This document shows positions 22,221 to 31,400 of a stretch of DNA of 36,610 bases, piece by piece. Source of the DNA: Lachnospiraceae bacterium (lineage in GTDB: Bacteria > Bacillota > Clostridia > Lachnospirales > Lachnospiraceae); assembly GCA_017561085.1 (NCBI GenBank), contig JAFZDQ010000017.1, positions 1 through 36,610 on the forward strand. The letters run 5' to 3'. Both the position numbers and the translations under genes were made by a program. Under the pieces are notes generated by a model. That model worked only from the letters and a program-made list of their open reading frames with translations. It did no database searches and was not told where the DNA came from. The first letter of the stretch is position 1. Each line of letters starts with the position of its first letter.

Positions 22221-23021
22221 ATGTATCCTTCGTATGAAACAAGAAGTAAGGAAATTGCTTACGAATATAAAGATTCCGTGCATGTACCACCACATTTGCA
22301 TGAAGCAATTGAGGTGGTTTATGTAACAAAGGGAAGCGTAGAACTAGGTGTAGGACAAAATCTATACCATTTGAATGAAGGTGATTTAGGGGTTGTATTT
22401 CCGAATGTTATTCATCACTATCAGGTTTTTTCAAAAGGAGAAAATAAGGCAATATATTTGTTTATCGCCCCTTCTTTATTTACAGGATTTTTGGACGATT
22501 TTAAATTGTACTGTCCAGAAAATCCTGTAATAGCGAAGCAAAATCTTCAAAGGGACATTGTATCTGCTGTTAAGATGCTTACTCAAATAGAGGATGAGAA
22601 CTCTATTATGGGTCACGCTTATGCACAAATAATACTTGCGTATGTATTCACAACCGTGAAATTGGTAGAGAAGGATTCGGTTACGGAAAATAATCTAATT
22701 ACGAATGCTGTATCATACGTAGCTGCGAATTTCAGAGAAAGTATATCTCTTGAAAAGATGGCACGGGATTTAGGAGTAAGTAAATACGTTCTTTCCCGTA
22801 TGTTTGCTAAAACTTTTCACTGTAATTTTTGTAAATATATAAATAAAACGAGACTTAATTATGTGGTTTCTTATTTAGAAAATACAAATATATCAATTAC
22901 CGAATTATGCTTGGAGTGTGGCTTTGATAGTCAGAGAACTTTTAATCGGGTTTTTAAAGAAGAATATAAAATGACACCAAGAGAATATCGAAAACGATTA
23001 ACAATAATTAATAGGGCTTGA
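22221..23021 (+). CDS. second AraC-family regulator
   Basis: This 266-residue protein has a cupin domain (about 20-85; HVPPHLHEAIEVVYVTKGSVELGVG, GDLGVVFPNVIHHYQ) and a C-terminal double HTH (about 165-262; ISLEKMARDLGVSKYVLSRMFAK and ITELCLECGFDSQRTFNRVFKEEYKMTPREYRKR). AGAGGAG precedes the ATG. It sits 33 bases after galT as the last gene of the lac/gal run, so it is probably cotranscribed. It may adjust this operon or a related one. Its HTH differs clearly from the AraC at 13063, so it need not share the 36-bp site. Confidence 0.88.
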   Translation: MYPSYETRSKEIAYEYKDSVHVPPHLHEAIEVVYVTKGSVELGVGQNLYHLNEGDLGVVFPNVIHHYQVFSKGENKAIYLFIAPSLFTGFLDDFKLYCPENPVIAKQNLQRDIVSAVKMLTQIEDENSIMGHAYAQIILAYVFTTVKLVEKDSVTENNLITNAVSYVAANFRESISLEKMARDLGVSKYVLSRMFAKTFHCNFCKYINKTRLNYVVSYLENTNISITELCLECGFDSQRTFNRVFKEEYKMTPREYRKRLTIINRA

Positions 23022-23082
23022 TAGCTTTCTTCGCATTTGGCAGTAATGTGAAGATCGTGATAGAAAAATCAATTGCAATTAT

Positions 23083-23111
23083 TCATATCCCCTCAGCGTA
23101 CTTCATACAAT
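23083..23111 (+). promoter_or_regulatory. sigma-E-like promoter of spoIIID
   Basis: CATACAAT at 23104-23111 is the consensus mother-cell sigma-E -10 box, and TCATATC upstream is a fair -35; the spacing is 14 bases. Bacillus spoIIID is a sigma-E gene (established), so this fits. Initiation would be near 23117-23120. Confidence 0.65.
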
Positions 23112-23134
23112 GTAAAAAAGTATTCTGAGGGGAT
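23087..23134 (+). other. inverted repeat that can sequester the spoIIID SD
   Basis: ATCCCCTCAG (23087-23096) pairs with CTGAGGGGAT (23125-23134). A further 5 bp (TACTT/AAGTA) pair inside after a 2x2 mismatch. The right arm contains the GAGGGG SD of spoIIID. The left arm lies upstream of the predicted sigma-E start, so only read-through RNA would form the hairpin. Confidence 0.7.
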
Positions 23135-23139
23135 TTCCT

Positions 23140-23400
23140 TTGAAAGATTATATTGAAGAGCGAGCAATGAACATTGCCAACTATATTATTGAAAACAATG
23201 CAACCGTACGTCAGACCGCTAAGGCATTCGGTATCAGTAAATCCACAGTACACAAAGACGTCACCGAGCGTCTTATGCAGGTCAATCCGACCCTTGCCAG
23301 GGACGCCAGGAAGGTGCTTGATATCAATAAATCAGAGCGTCACATCCGCGGTGGTCTGGCCACCAGGGAAAAGTACCTGCACAGGCAGGAATTTACATAA
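23140..23400 (+). CDS. spoIIID: sporulation transcriptional regulator SpoIIID
   Basis: This 86-residue protein is clearly SpoIIID-like from end to end: MKDYIEERAMNIANYI, the HTH TVRQTAKAFGISKSTVHKDV, TERL, and the basic tail SERHIRGGLATREKYLH. In Bacillus it acts in the mother cell after sigma-E, activating and repressing many sporulation genes. It starts with TTG at 23140 (GAGGGG SD 6-7 bases upstream); no ATG fits the conserved N-terminus. The length is close to the 93 residues of B. subtilis SpoIIID. Confidence 0.93.
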   Translation: MKDYIEERAMNIANYIIENNATVRQTAKAFGISKSTVHKDVTERLMQVNPTLARDARKVLDINKSERHIRGGLATREKYLHRQEFT

Positions 23401-23440
23401 AAACCTACATAATCTTCGTAAATGTCCTTATCCTCCTTTA

Positions 23441-23469
23441 TTGTATGAAGAAACGAATTGTAGTATAAT
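23441..23469 (+). promoter_or_regulatory. promoter of the K+ channel gene
   Basis: TTGTAT (23441-23446) and TATAAT (23464-23469) are 17 bases apart, just ahead of the GGAGGG RBS. Confidence 0.6.
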
Positions 23470-23489
23470 AAATAGCGGAGGGTACACCA

Positions 23490-24713
23490 ATGAACAAGAA
23501 AAAATGGCTTCGCCGCAGGAAACGTTTATTTGAGATATTAGAGGTTGGTAATGACTTAGATCATGCCAGCAGGGCATATGACTTTTTCAGTGCATTTATG
23601 ATTGTGCTGAATCTTGCAGTCAGTATCATGTATACCTATGACAAGTACAGATTGCAATGCGGTCCGGCGCTGCTTTGGATAGAGCGTATTACCGTAGCGA
23701 CCTTTGCTGCAGACTATTTTCTGCGGATTTTTACGGCATGGTTTTTGTACGAAGATGAAGATGATATGACGGATGTAAAGGCGGCCCGCAAATATGTGTG
23801 CTCGGGAACGGGTATTATTGATTTGCTGTCCTGGCTTCCTTATTTTTTGCCTATCTTTTTCCCGTCGGGAACCGTTGCATTCCGTATGATCCGAATCGTA
23901 AGGATTTTCAGACTGTTCCGTATTAATGCTTATTATGATTCCCTGCATGTCATTACACAGGTTATTTATGGAAAGCGGCAGCAGCTTGTTTCTTCTGTAG
24001 TTTTGATTTTGATATTGATGATTGGTGCCAGCCTTTGTATGTACAGCTTAGAGCATGAGGCCCAGCCGGACGTGTTCCAAAATGCTTTTTCCGGTATCTG
24101 GTGGGCAGCATCTACGCTACTTACCATAGGTTATGGTGATATTTATCCCGTAACCATCATGGGAAAGGCGCTGGGAATCGTCATTTCCTTCCTGGGAGTG
24201 GGTATGGTTGCCATTCCTACCGGTATTATTTCCGCCGGATTCGTAGATATGTACGCAACCATTAAGAGAAGACAAGAGTACGGCTATGAGGCCGATATGC
24301 AGTTTATTAAGGTCCACATTGAAGAAGGGGACAAATGGGAAGGCAAGAGAATCGCCGATTTGGCTTTTCCCTCCGGACTGATTGTCGCCTTGTTGAAGAG
24401 GGATGAAGAGGTCATTATTCCCAGAGGTGACATCATCATTCAGGCAGATGACATGATTGTACTTGGTGCAATCCCGTATAAAGAAGTAATGAACGAACAT
24501 ATTTCATTAAAAGAAGTTGTTCTCAAAAAGCAAAACCCGTGGACCGGTATGAAAATCAAGGATTTGGATATTTCCAGACAATCCGTAATTGTATTGGTGA
24601 AGAGACGCAATAAGTCGCTGATTCCCCATGGAAATATGATACTGGAGCCGGGTGACAGAGTATTTTTGTACACGAAGTTACATCTGGCAGATGCGAGCAC
24701 GATAGAGATTTGA
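23490..24713 (+). CDS. voltage-gated-type potassium channel with two C-terminal RCK_C domains
   Basis: This 407-residue protein has six membrane segments in the first about 250 residues. They include an S4-like helix with regularly spaced Arg (FRMIRIVRIFRLFRIN) and the K+ selectivity filter TIGYGD (residues 212-217). The cytoplasmic tail holds two TrkA_C/RCK_C-like modules at about 278-330 (GKRIADLAFPSGLIVALLKR...VLGA) and 350-400 (GMKIKDLDISRQSVIVLVKR...FLYTK). There is no Rossmann-type RCK_N between pore and tail, so gating by NAD(H) is unlikely, while a small ligand bound by the RCK_C pair is possible. It has its own promoter. Confidence 0.9.
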   Translation: MNKKKWLRRRKRLFEILEVGNDLDHASRAYDFFSAFMIVLNLAVSIMYTYDKYRLQCGPALLWIERITVATFAADYFLRIFTAWFLYEDEDDMTDVKAARKYVCSGTGIIDLLSWLPYFLPIFFPSGTVAFRMIRIVRIFRLFRINAYYDSLHVITQVIYGKRQQLVSSVVLILILMIGASLCMYSLEHEAQPDVFQNAFSGIWWAASTLLTIGYGDIYPVTIMGKALGIVISFLGVGMVAIPTGIISAGFVDMYATIKRRQEYGYEADMQFIKVHIEEGDKWEGKRIADLAFPSGLIVALLKRDEEVIIPRGDIIIQADDMIVLGAIPYKEVMNEHISLKEVVLKKQNPWTGMKIKDLDISRQSVIVLVKRRNKSLIPHGNMILEPGDRVFLYTKLHLADASTIEI

Positions 24714-24764
24714 TATTAAAAATAGAAATCCGGGGATGAAATACATAAGAGGAGACAGTTTTTT

Positions 24765-25838
24765 ATGGGTATGAAAAAAGCAATTGCAGCACCTTTTACA
24801 AAAGGGGTTAATTTTACCAACTGGCTGGAGTTTAAGACGGCGGAGCAGATAGATGCGTCTTATTTTACCAGGCAGGATTTTGAGAATGCGAAGAAATTAG
24901 GCTGTGATGTAGTGCGACTGCCGATTCACTTTGAGAAGATTTGTGAAGGGATGCCGGATTACGAAATCCCGGAAAAGGTGTTTGGTATCTTGGATAATGT
25001 GGCAGCATGGGCGGAAGAACTTCAGATGTATGTGATTTTTGACTTCCACAATGCCACGGATACGGATTCCCGGACCTCAGATGATGTAGAAAGCGTACTT
25101 ACACCTATTTGGAAGCAGGTGGCTACCCGTTATCAGGATGCCACGGAATATTTGATTTTTGAGCTGATGAATGAACCTCACGGCATTGATGTGCCTCTTT
25201 GGAACGGTATCATTGAGCGTGTGTTTAAAATGGTGCGCAGTATTGACAGGAAGCATTATATCGTAGCAGGCGGTGCGGATTGGAACAGCTTTGCGGCGAT
25301 GAAAACATTACCCGATTTTCAGGATGATAAAGTGATTTATACCTTCCACTTTTATGACCCGCATACCTTTACCCATCAGGGAGCACCCTGGTGCCATATG
25401 GAGCGTGTGACAGGCATTCCTTTTCCTTATGATGCGGACAAGATGCCGCCTCTTCCGGAGAATCCCACGGAATTGGAAAAGGAGCGTTTTGCCGATTATC
25501 CGAAGCACGGTACGTTAGATGCTGTGATTCAGTATTTTGACCAGTATGTGGAATTTAGTGTGGAGAGAAATGCGCCGGTATTTTGCGGCGAGTTCGGTTG
25601 CTTTATCCCGTTTATCGAGCATGAGCAAAGAGTGAACTGGTACAGTCTGGTGACCGGTCTGTTAAAAGAAAGAGGTATTGCCCGTACTAGCTGGGACTAC
25701 TATGGCGGCTTCGGATTATTTAAAAAGGAAGCGCTGGGATTTGGTCCGCAGGGTGAGAGGAAACTACTTTCTTTCCCCGAGGATTTGGATATGGACGTAG
25801 TGAAGGCGTTGGGTCTTTCCTTAGAAGTGAATGAATAG
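24765..25838 (+). CDS. GH5-family glycoside hydrolase, cytoplasmic
   Basis: This 357-residue TIM-barrel protein has the GH5 catalytic Glu pair: acid/base Glu137 in ELMNEPHG and nucleophile Glu276 in FCGEFGCF. Conserved VVRLPIHFEK, IFDFHNAT and YTFHFYDPHTFTHQG are also present. Most GH5 cellulases and mannanases are secreted, but no signal peptide is visible (MGMKKAIAAPFTKGVNFTNW goes straight into the barrel). It probably cuts imported oligosaccharides such as cello- or manno-oligomers; the substrate cannot be read from the sequence. It stands alone between the channel and the aminotransferase. Confidence 0.88.
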   Translation: MGMKKAIAAPFTKGVNFTNWLEFKTAEQIDASYFTRQDFENAKKLGCDVVRLPIHFEKICEGMPDYEIPEKVFGILDNVAAWAEELQMYVIFDFHNATDTDSRTSDDVESVLTPIWKQVATRYQDATEYLIFELMNEPHGIDVPLWNGIIERVFKMVRSIDRKHYIVAGGADWNSFAAMKTLPDFQDDKVIYTFHFYDPHTFTHQGAPWCHMERVTGIPFPYDADKMPPLPENPTELEKERFADYPKHGTLDAVIQYFDQYVEFSVERNAPVFCGEFGCFIPFIEHEQRVNWYSLVTGLLKERGIARTSWDYYGGFGLFKKEALGFGPQGERKLLSFPEDLDMDVVKALGLSLEVNE

Positions 25839-25853
25839 GCCGTGAAAAAATAG

Positions 25854-25885
25854 AAATATAAAAAAGTATAAATATAAAAAAGTAT
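25854..25885. repeat. two tandem copies of a 16-bp AT-rich unit
   Basis: AAATATAAAAAAGTAT is repeated exactly twice, back to back. A weak GC-rich hairpin (CCCCGGATTTGTCCGG) follows at about 25898-25913 but has no T run. Confidence 0.7.
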
Positions 25886-25944
25886 TATTAAAAGAGCCCC
25901 GGATTTGTCCGGTGCTAAGAATACATCGAGGAGAATGATTTGTC

Positions 25945-27123
25945 ATGCCCAAATTAAGTGACAGAGTATATACCTTTACGGATTCCGTAATCCGTCGTAT
26001 GACGCGAATCAGTAATGCTTACGGAGCCATCAATTTATCACAGGGTTTTCCTGATTTTGACCCTCCTGCGGAGATTACACAGGCGCTTGCAGAGGCAGCA
26101 GTAAAGGGACCCCACCAATATTCCATTACCTTTGGAGCCAAGAATTTTAGGGATGCCCTTGCAGTCAAGCAGAGCAAGGCCATCGGCAGGGAAATCAATC
26201 CCGATACGGAAATCGTGGTAACCTGTGGCGGAACGGAAGCCATGATGTGCGCTATGATGACCATTTGTAATCCCGGGGACAAAGTGATGGTCTTTTCACC
26301 GTTTTATGAAAATTATGGCGCGGATGCGATTTTGTCGGGAGCAGAGCCTATTTATATCCCTCTGGTACCGCCTGCTTATGATTTTGATATTTTCCTTATT
26401 GAAAAAGGATTTAAAGAAGGTGCCAAGGCGATTATTGTCTGTAATCCGTCCAATCCCTGCGGTAAAGTGTTTACGAAGGAAGAACTGACAGCGATTGGGG
26501 AACTGGCAGTGAAATATGATGCTTTCGTGGTAACCGATGAGGTTTATGAGCATATTGTATATGCGCCTTATGAGCACACCTATATGTCAGCCCTGCCCGG
26601 TATGTATGACCATACCATTACCTGTAATTCCCTGTCCAAAACCTATTCGGTGACGGGCTGGAGACTGGGGTATGTAATCGGGCCCGAGGCGATAATAGAG
26701 CATGCGAAAAAGGTACATGACTTTTTGACGGTGGGAGCGGCGGCACCCCTTCAGGAGGCGGCCACGGTAGGTCTTGAATTCCCTGCCTCCTACTATGAGG
26801 AATTGCAGGCTGTTTATACCGAAAAGAGGGATTATTTCCTGAAAGGGCTGGATGAAATCGGTCTTAAGCACAATGTGCCCCAGGGGACCTATTTCGTAAT
26901 GGTAGACATTAGTGAGTTTTTGGCGTTGCCGCAGTTTGAAGGATTTACGGACTTGGAATTTTGCGAGTGGATGATTCAGAATGTGGGCGTGGCAGCAGTG
27001 CCCGGTTCCAGCTTCTTTAAGGAGGATGTGAATCATTTAATAAGGTTCCACTTCGCCAGAGGCAAAGAGACCATTGATGAAGCATTAAAAAGGCTTGCGA
27101 AGCTGAAAGAACTGACAGCGTGA
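25945..27123 (+). CDS. class I/II PLP-dependent aminotransferase
   Basis: This 392-residue fold-type I aminotransferase has INLSQGFPDFDPP at the substrate pocket, CGGTEAMMCAM for phosphate, NPSNPCGKVF, VTDEVYEHIVY and the Schiff-base lysine Lys232 in CNSLSKTYSVTGWRLGY. A C-terminal arginine in LIRFHFARG binds the substrate carboxylate. It resembles the kynurenine/methionine/aspartate aminotransferase subgroup. The amino-donor specificity cannot be decided here. An isolated gene with GAGGAG before the ATG and a terminator after it. Confidence 0.88.
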   Translation: MPKLSDRVYTFTDSVIRRMTRISNAYGAINLSQGFPDFDPPAEITQALAEAAVKGPHQYSITFGAKNFRDALAVKQSKAIGREINPDTEIVVTCGGTEAMMCAMMTICNPGDKVMVFSPFYENYGADAILSGAEPIYIPLVPPAYDFDIFLIEKGFKEGAKAIIVCNPSNPCGKVFTKEELTAIGELAVKYDAFVVTDEVYEHIVYAPYEHTYMSALPGMYDHTITCNSLSKTYSVTGWRLGYVIGPEAIIEHAKKVHDFLTVGAAAPLQEAATVGLEFPASYYEELQAVYTEKRDYFLKGLDEIGLKHNVPQGTYFVMVDISEFLALPQFEGFTDLEFCEWMIQNVGVAAVPGSSFFKEDVNHLIRFHFARGKETIDEALKRLAKLKELTA

Positions 27124-27160
27124 GTATTGATTTAGTATGAAAAGACAGAAAAATAAAAAT

Positions 27161-27193
27161 AAGCATGGCAGGGAAACTGTCATGCTTGTTTTT
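27161..27193. terminator. terminator between convergent aminotransferase and LuxR genes
   Basis: AAGCATGGCAG / CTGTCATGCTT (11 bp, one G-U) has A-rich sequence on the left and a T run on the right, so it suits both strands. Confidence 0.85.
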
Positions 27194-27195
27194 GA

Positions 27196-28284
27196 TTAAT
27201 AATTAATTTTCTGGGCTATTGACACCAACTGTTTTCTGGAAGAAACACCTAATTTACCGTAAATGTTTTTGTTGTGGAATTTTAGAGTATTTTCCTTGAT
27301 GTTTAGCATTACCATAATTTCCTTGGTGGATTTTTGATCCAGATAGAAACGAAAGATGGAAAGCTCTGTTGGTGTAAGGGATGCAATGCCGGCAATAAAT
27401 TGGTTATACATTTCCTCATCTGTTGAAGGAATTGTAGTGTCAGCCGTCAAAGTGCTGCTGGGGTTATCCGGACTTTGGACGGGCAATAGTTCATCCGTGA
27501 TGTTAATGTTGTCGCTTGTACCGATGTTCGTTATCCGGCGGGCTTGTTCTTTTAACAGTATATGCAGACCAAGTAGGAACATTTCGGTGATAACATAGGA
27601 AACAGAAAGAATTTCAAAGTTAATATCTACGAACTGCTCCATCAGCCAAACTCCGATATTTACAAAAACTGCAATAGTCAGAATAGCAGCATGACCGGTG
27701 GATTCCAGTCGTTTTTGGGCAATGCTGTACGCAATTGCAACAATCATCAGACCAAAATAACTAAACAGGTAAATATAGTACAGAAAATGCCAGGGACCGT
27801 ATATTTTTTGCAGCGTGGAGACGCCGTCCAGGATTTCTAAAGATACTTCCCGGTAGTAGATATCCAGGTACCCGGGGGTTATAGCGATGAAAAGCACGAA
27901 AGCACTAAAACATATAAGTAGCAGGGTCCCCCATTTTCGTGACTTTACTTTACATACATTCAAAATAATCATGAGCATGGATAAGGGCAGGCAAACAGAG
28001 CCTAAATAAGAAATTCGGTTTGCCCAAAGTGCTTCTGCCAGTGTACTTGAAACCGCAAGAGCCAAATAGCCCACATTCACAATTAATACAGATGAAAATA
28101 ATGCAAGAAACCAAGGCTCCTTCTTTATTGTCAGGCAGCAATATAAAACCAGTAAAAGCAAAGAAAAAACTGCCATAATACCATAGATAATGGAAAGGCC
28201 GACTGCTTTTCCTTCTATGGTGTTGCAACCTGCTAATAAAAACAGAAATAGCAGAGACGAAAAAGTTATCAACAATTTCTTCAT
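27196..28284 (-). CDS. 7-TM-type membrane sensor fused to a LuxR helix-turn-helix
   Basis: This 362-residue protein begins with MKKLLITFSSLLFLFLLAGC, a lipobox-like LAGC with Cys20. About seven hydrophobic segments follow (to about residue 230), in the style of the HisKA_7TM sensor domain. Instead of a kinase, the C-terminus (about 300-360) is a LuxR-type HTH (LTPTELSIFRFYLDQKSTKEIMVMLNI, NTLKFHNKNIYGKLGVSSRKQLV). This makes it a one-component membrane-bound transcription factor. I chose 28284 because GGAG lies 7-8 bases upstream and it gives a proper signal; the longer frame to 28347 has no RBS. It diverges from the repeat-protein gene at 28485, its likely target, across a palindrome-rich gap. 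Confidence 0.8.
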   Translation of the reverse strand: MKKLLITFSSLLFLFLLAGCNTIEGKAVGLSIIYGIMAVFSLLLLVLYCCLTIKKEPWFLALFSSVLIVNVGYLALAVSSTLAEALWANRISYLGSVCLPLSMLMIILNVCKVKSRKWGTLLLICFSAFVLFIAITPGYLDIYYREVSLEILDGVSTLQKIYGPWHFLYYIYLFSYFGLMIVAIAYSIAQKRLESTGHAAILTIAVFVNIGVWLMEQFVDINFEILSVSYVITEMFLLGLHILLKEQARRITNIGTSDNINITDELLPVQSPDNPSSTLTADTTIPSTDEEMYNQFIAGIASLTPTELSIFRFYLDQKSTKEIMVMLNIKENTLKFHNKNIYGKLGVSSRKQLVSIAQKINY

Positions 28285-28365
28285 AATAAACTCCAAAAAA
28301 CAATTAATATGTGAGTATAGAATAGCATAGTTTTGTATTTTCGTCAAAAGAACAGTAAACGGATT

Positions 28366-28435
28366 CCCACACTTTTTCCCACACTTTTTTCAAATATGTG
28401 AAAGTATCCCACACTTTATATTATATAAAGTGTGG
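28366..28435. promoter_or_regulatory. CCCACACTTT repeats and 27-bp palindrome in a divergent promoter region
   Basis: CCCACACTTT occurs at 28366, 28378 and 28408, and its inverted form AAAGTGTGG at 28427-28435. The last pair belongs to a perfect palindrome with 13-base arms around one T (28409-28435). The palindrome's centre is TATA-rich, so it probably covers a -10 region. These are convincing operator sites, with the LuxR-type neighbour the first candidate to bind them. Confidence 0.8.
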
Positions 28436-28484
28436 CGACATTTTCCGGTGGATTTAGGATAATGGAAAAAAGGAGGTTGGGGTA

Positions 28485-31400
28485 ATGAAGATAAGAAGAT
28501 TGAAACAAGCTTTTTGTGTGTTTTTGGTTTTAGTAATGATGATAAGTGCGATTCCTATGTCTGTGCTTGCAGCGGAAGAAACGCCTATAACAGAGGAAGA
28601 GCCTGTGGCGGAGGAAATACCTATGGCAGCAGAAGAGCCTGTGGCGGAGGAAATACCTGTGGCGGAGGAAACATCTGTGGCGGAGGAAACACCTGTGGCG
28701 GAGGAAACACCTGTGGCAGCAGAGGAGCCTGTGGCGGAGGAAACACCTGTGGCAGCAGAAGAGCCTGTGGCGGAGGTGCTTCTTGAAGAAGCCCCGGTGG
28801 AAGAGGAGGAACCGTCTGAAGAAGAATCTGTCGCAGCGTCTGGAGCAGAGGAAGATGAATTTTCGTTACAGGGCGAAAGTGCCAGAATTAAAATCAGTGA
28901 AGTGGAAGCATATACCTACGTTCCCGTAGGTGGTAGGGAAGCTGATTTTACAGCCTGGACTTTAACAGAAGGTGCCAGAATATATACGGAAGCGAAATAT
29001 TCGAATACCTATCATGGAGTACGTTGGTATGACGTGACGGATGAAACCTATTTACAAGAAGGAGATAGGTGGATAACGGGACATAGCTATAAAGTATTTA
29101 TTTATTTGTTTGTGAATAATTATTCTTATGAATTTGCAGTAACAACAGCAGCCGGAGAAGGACAGGTGTCGTTAATTCCTGATACACTAACGACAATCAA
29201 TAATGAATATGCAAAGTTATATTCGATTTATGATACGCGACCGACTTCAGGATATATTGCATCGTATACCTTCCCGGCATGTGAAACGGCGCCTCCTGAT
29301 ATTACACAGGTGGGAGTGGAAAACCTGACAAAGCCGGTTGCCGGTCAAATGATAGACTTTGATGTCACGTTGGCGGGAGAAGGTTATCAATTTAGCTATG
29401 AAACTGAAAGTCATTATACGAACGGTCTTTTATGGTATGACTATACCGGTGGAAACTATGTAAAAAAAGGAGATACCTATAAAGCCGGTCATGAATATTG
29501 GTTGATTATTCCGATTAGTCGGAAACAGCCTTATCAATTTGCGGTAGGAGAAGACGGAAAGAGTACTATGACTGCAACGAGTATTGCGGATGAGACTTAT
29601 GTGATAGATCCGTATTCTCCGGGGGAGCCGCAAAAGAGAATGGAGATTCATTGTGAATTTGCAGCAGTGAAAGAACCCATTAAGAATGTTGCCATAAAAG
29701 GTATCAACGAGCCTGTGGAAGGAAAAACGCCGGATTATTTTGCGGAGGCTTTAGAGCCGGATTTATATGGAATACCGGTGAAAGCGTTGGAGCCCATTGT
29801 CTGGTATGAGGATGGGGATATTATGGAGCCTACCGATACCTTTCAGGACGGATGCGTCTATGCGGTGGGGATTGATATTTATGCAAAAGACGGAAATTAT
29901 TTTCAAACGGATGACAACTCCCCTATAGTCGTAGGAACCTTAGATGGAAAAACAGCTCAAGTAAGAAAAGCTTATGAACAGAATGCTGCTGAAATTGTTG
30001 AGTTGTATTATGTTTTCGGAGAGTGTCCGAATCGTGTGATTGAAGAAGTGCTGATTACAGGTTTGGAAGAACCGATTCCCGGAAATTATCCGGATTATAC
30101 GGCTACTGTATGTGAGGAACTTTATTATATTCCTAAAAACAATTATCCGTCTTACGGAGATTATTTTGAAAAACTGAACGGCATTTATTGGTATGATGAA
30201 ACTGACGATAGAAGAATCTACAATACGGAAACATTTATCGCAGGACATGATTATTCTGTAGGTATAGATTTATCAATTTCAGATGTAAGTTCGTATGTTT
30301 TCGATACGGATGAAGATAATCAAAGCCATGTAACTGTTACGATACAGAACAATTACGGTAATGAAATCCCACAGACTACCGAGGCTCTGGCAAAAGCGAG
30401 CAATGGTTTTTGGGAGCATACTGTCAAATGTTATTTCCCTTGGGAGTTACTGCAAATGGGTTCTGTAAAAATATATGATATTGAACATCCGACCGCAGGA
30501 AAGAAGCCTGATTTTGAGGGGAATGTTGAGCATGATAATTTAATTGAAATTGATAGTGTGGAATGGTTTAAGGAGAATGGCACTGCGGTAGCTGCCACGG
30601 AGTTATTTGAAGCGGGCGAAAAATATACCCTGGAGGTAACTTTAAGGCCGGTGCAGTATGATTCGGCAGATGCCTGCAAATTTGTTACGAATGGTGCATA
30701 TGTCCTGATTAACGGAAGCGTTTACGGAGATATTTCAAATCAGAAAATCGAAGTAACAACAGGTGCTAACGGAGAATGGATGAAACTTCGTGCGGTTTAT
30801 ATCGGACAGAAGGAAGCTGATTATATTCCGATAGAATCCTTATCTTTTGAGAATTCATGTATCTTTTGGGAACCGTATAATGGTGGATCCGTAGGGTTAA
30901 AAGTTTTTCCCGATAACGCAAACTATCAGGAAATAGTATATACTTCTTCAGATCCTTCTGTAGTGGCAATTGTAGACCGTTATGGTCCGTTAGCCCTTCA
31001 GCCCGGTGTTGCAATCATTACTGCGTCTACAAGAGACGGGAAAAAGAGCGCACAGGTTTTAGTTTGGGTGTCTGATGATGGTTCCGGCTGGCCGGAGGAA
31101 TTTGTGAATGTTCTGGCTATGTTTAATGAAATTCAGCCGATTAACGGATCTAATTATAAAGAAGAAATTCAGGATGTACGAAAAGCCGGAGAAGCATATA
31201 GTGCACTGGGGAATGATTTGAAAAAACTGTTGGGATTCTATCAAATGCTTCCAAACAGTTATGAAGGACAATTGTATAATCGCTTTTTAGAGGCCGAAGC
31301 CTATTACAAAGAAATGGGGCTGTGGAGTACAAACATTCCGGTTCAGACCTACAGCGGAAAGGCCATCAAACCTTCTTTTCAAGTATATTATGGACTGACC

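Noticed and set aside
23030-23055. Terminator after the second AraC gene
   Set aside because: CTTCGCAT/ATGTGAAG can pair, but no T run follows, so termination here is not supported; this leaves read-through into spoIIID possible.
28285-28347. 21-residue extension of the LuxR-type protein
   Set aside because: No RBS; it would bury the lipobox signal inside the protein, whereas 28284 has GGAG and a proper signal.
28514-28786. 90-residue Gly/Cys-rich ORF on the plus strand
   Set aside because: It is the other-frame reading of the GTGGCGGAGGAA repeats in the secreted protein gene; it has no RBS and its composition comes from the repeat.
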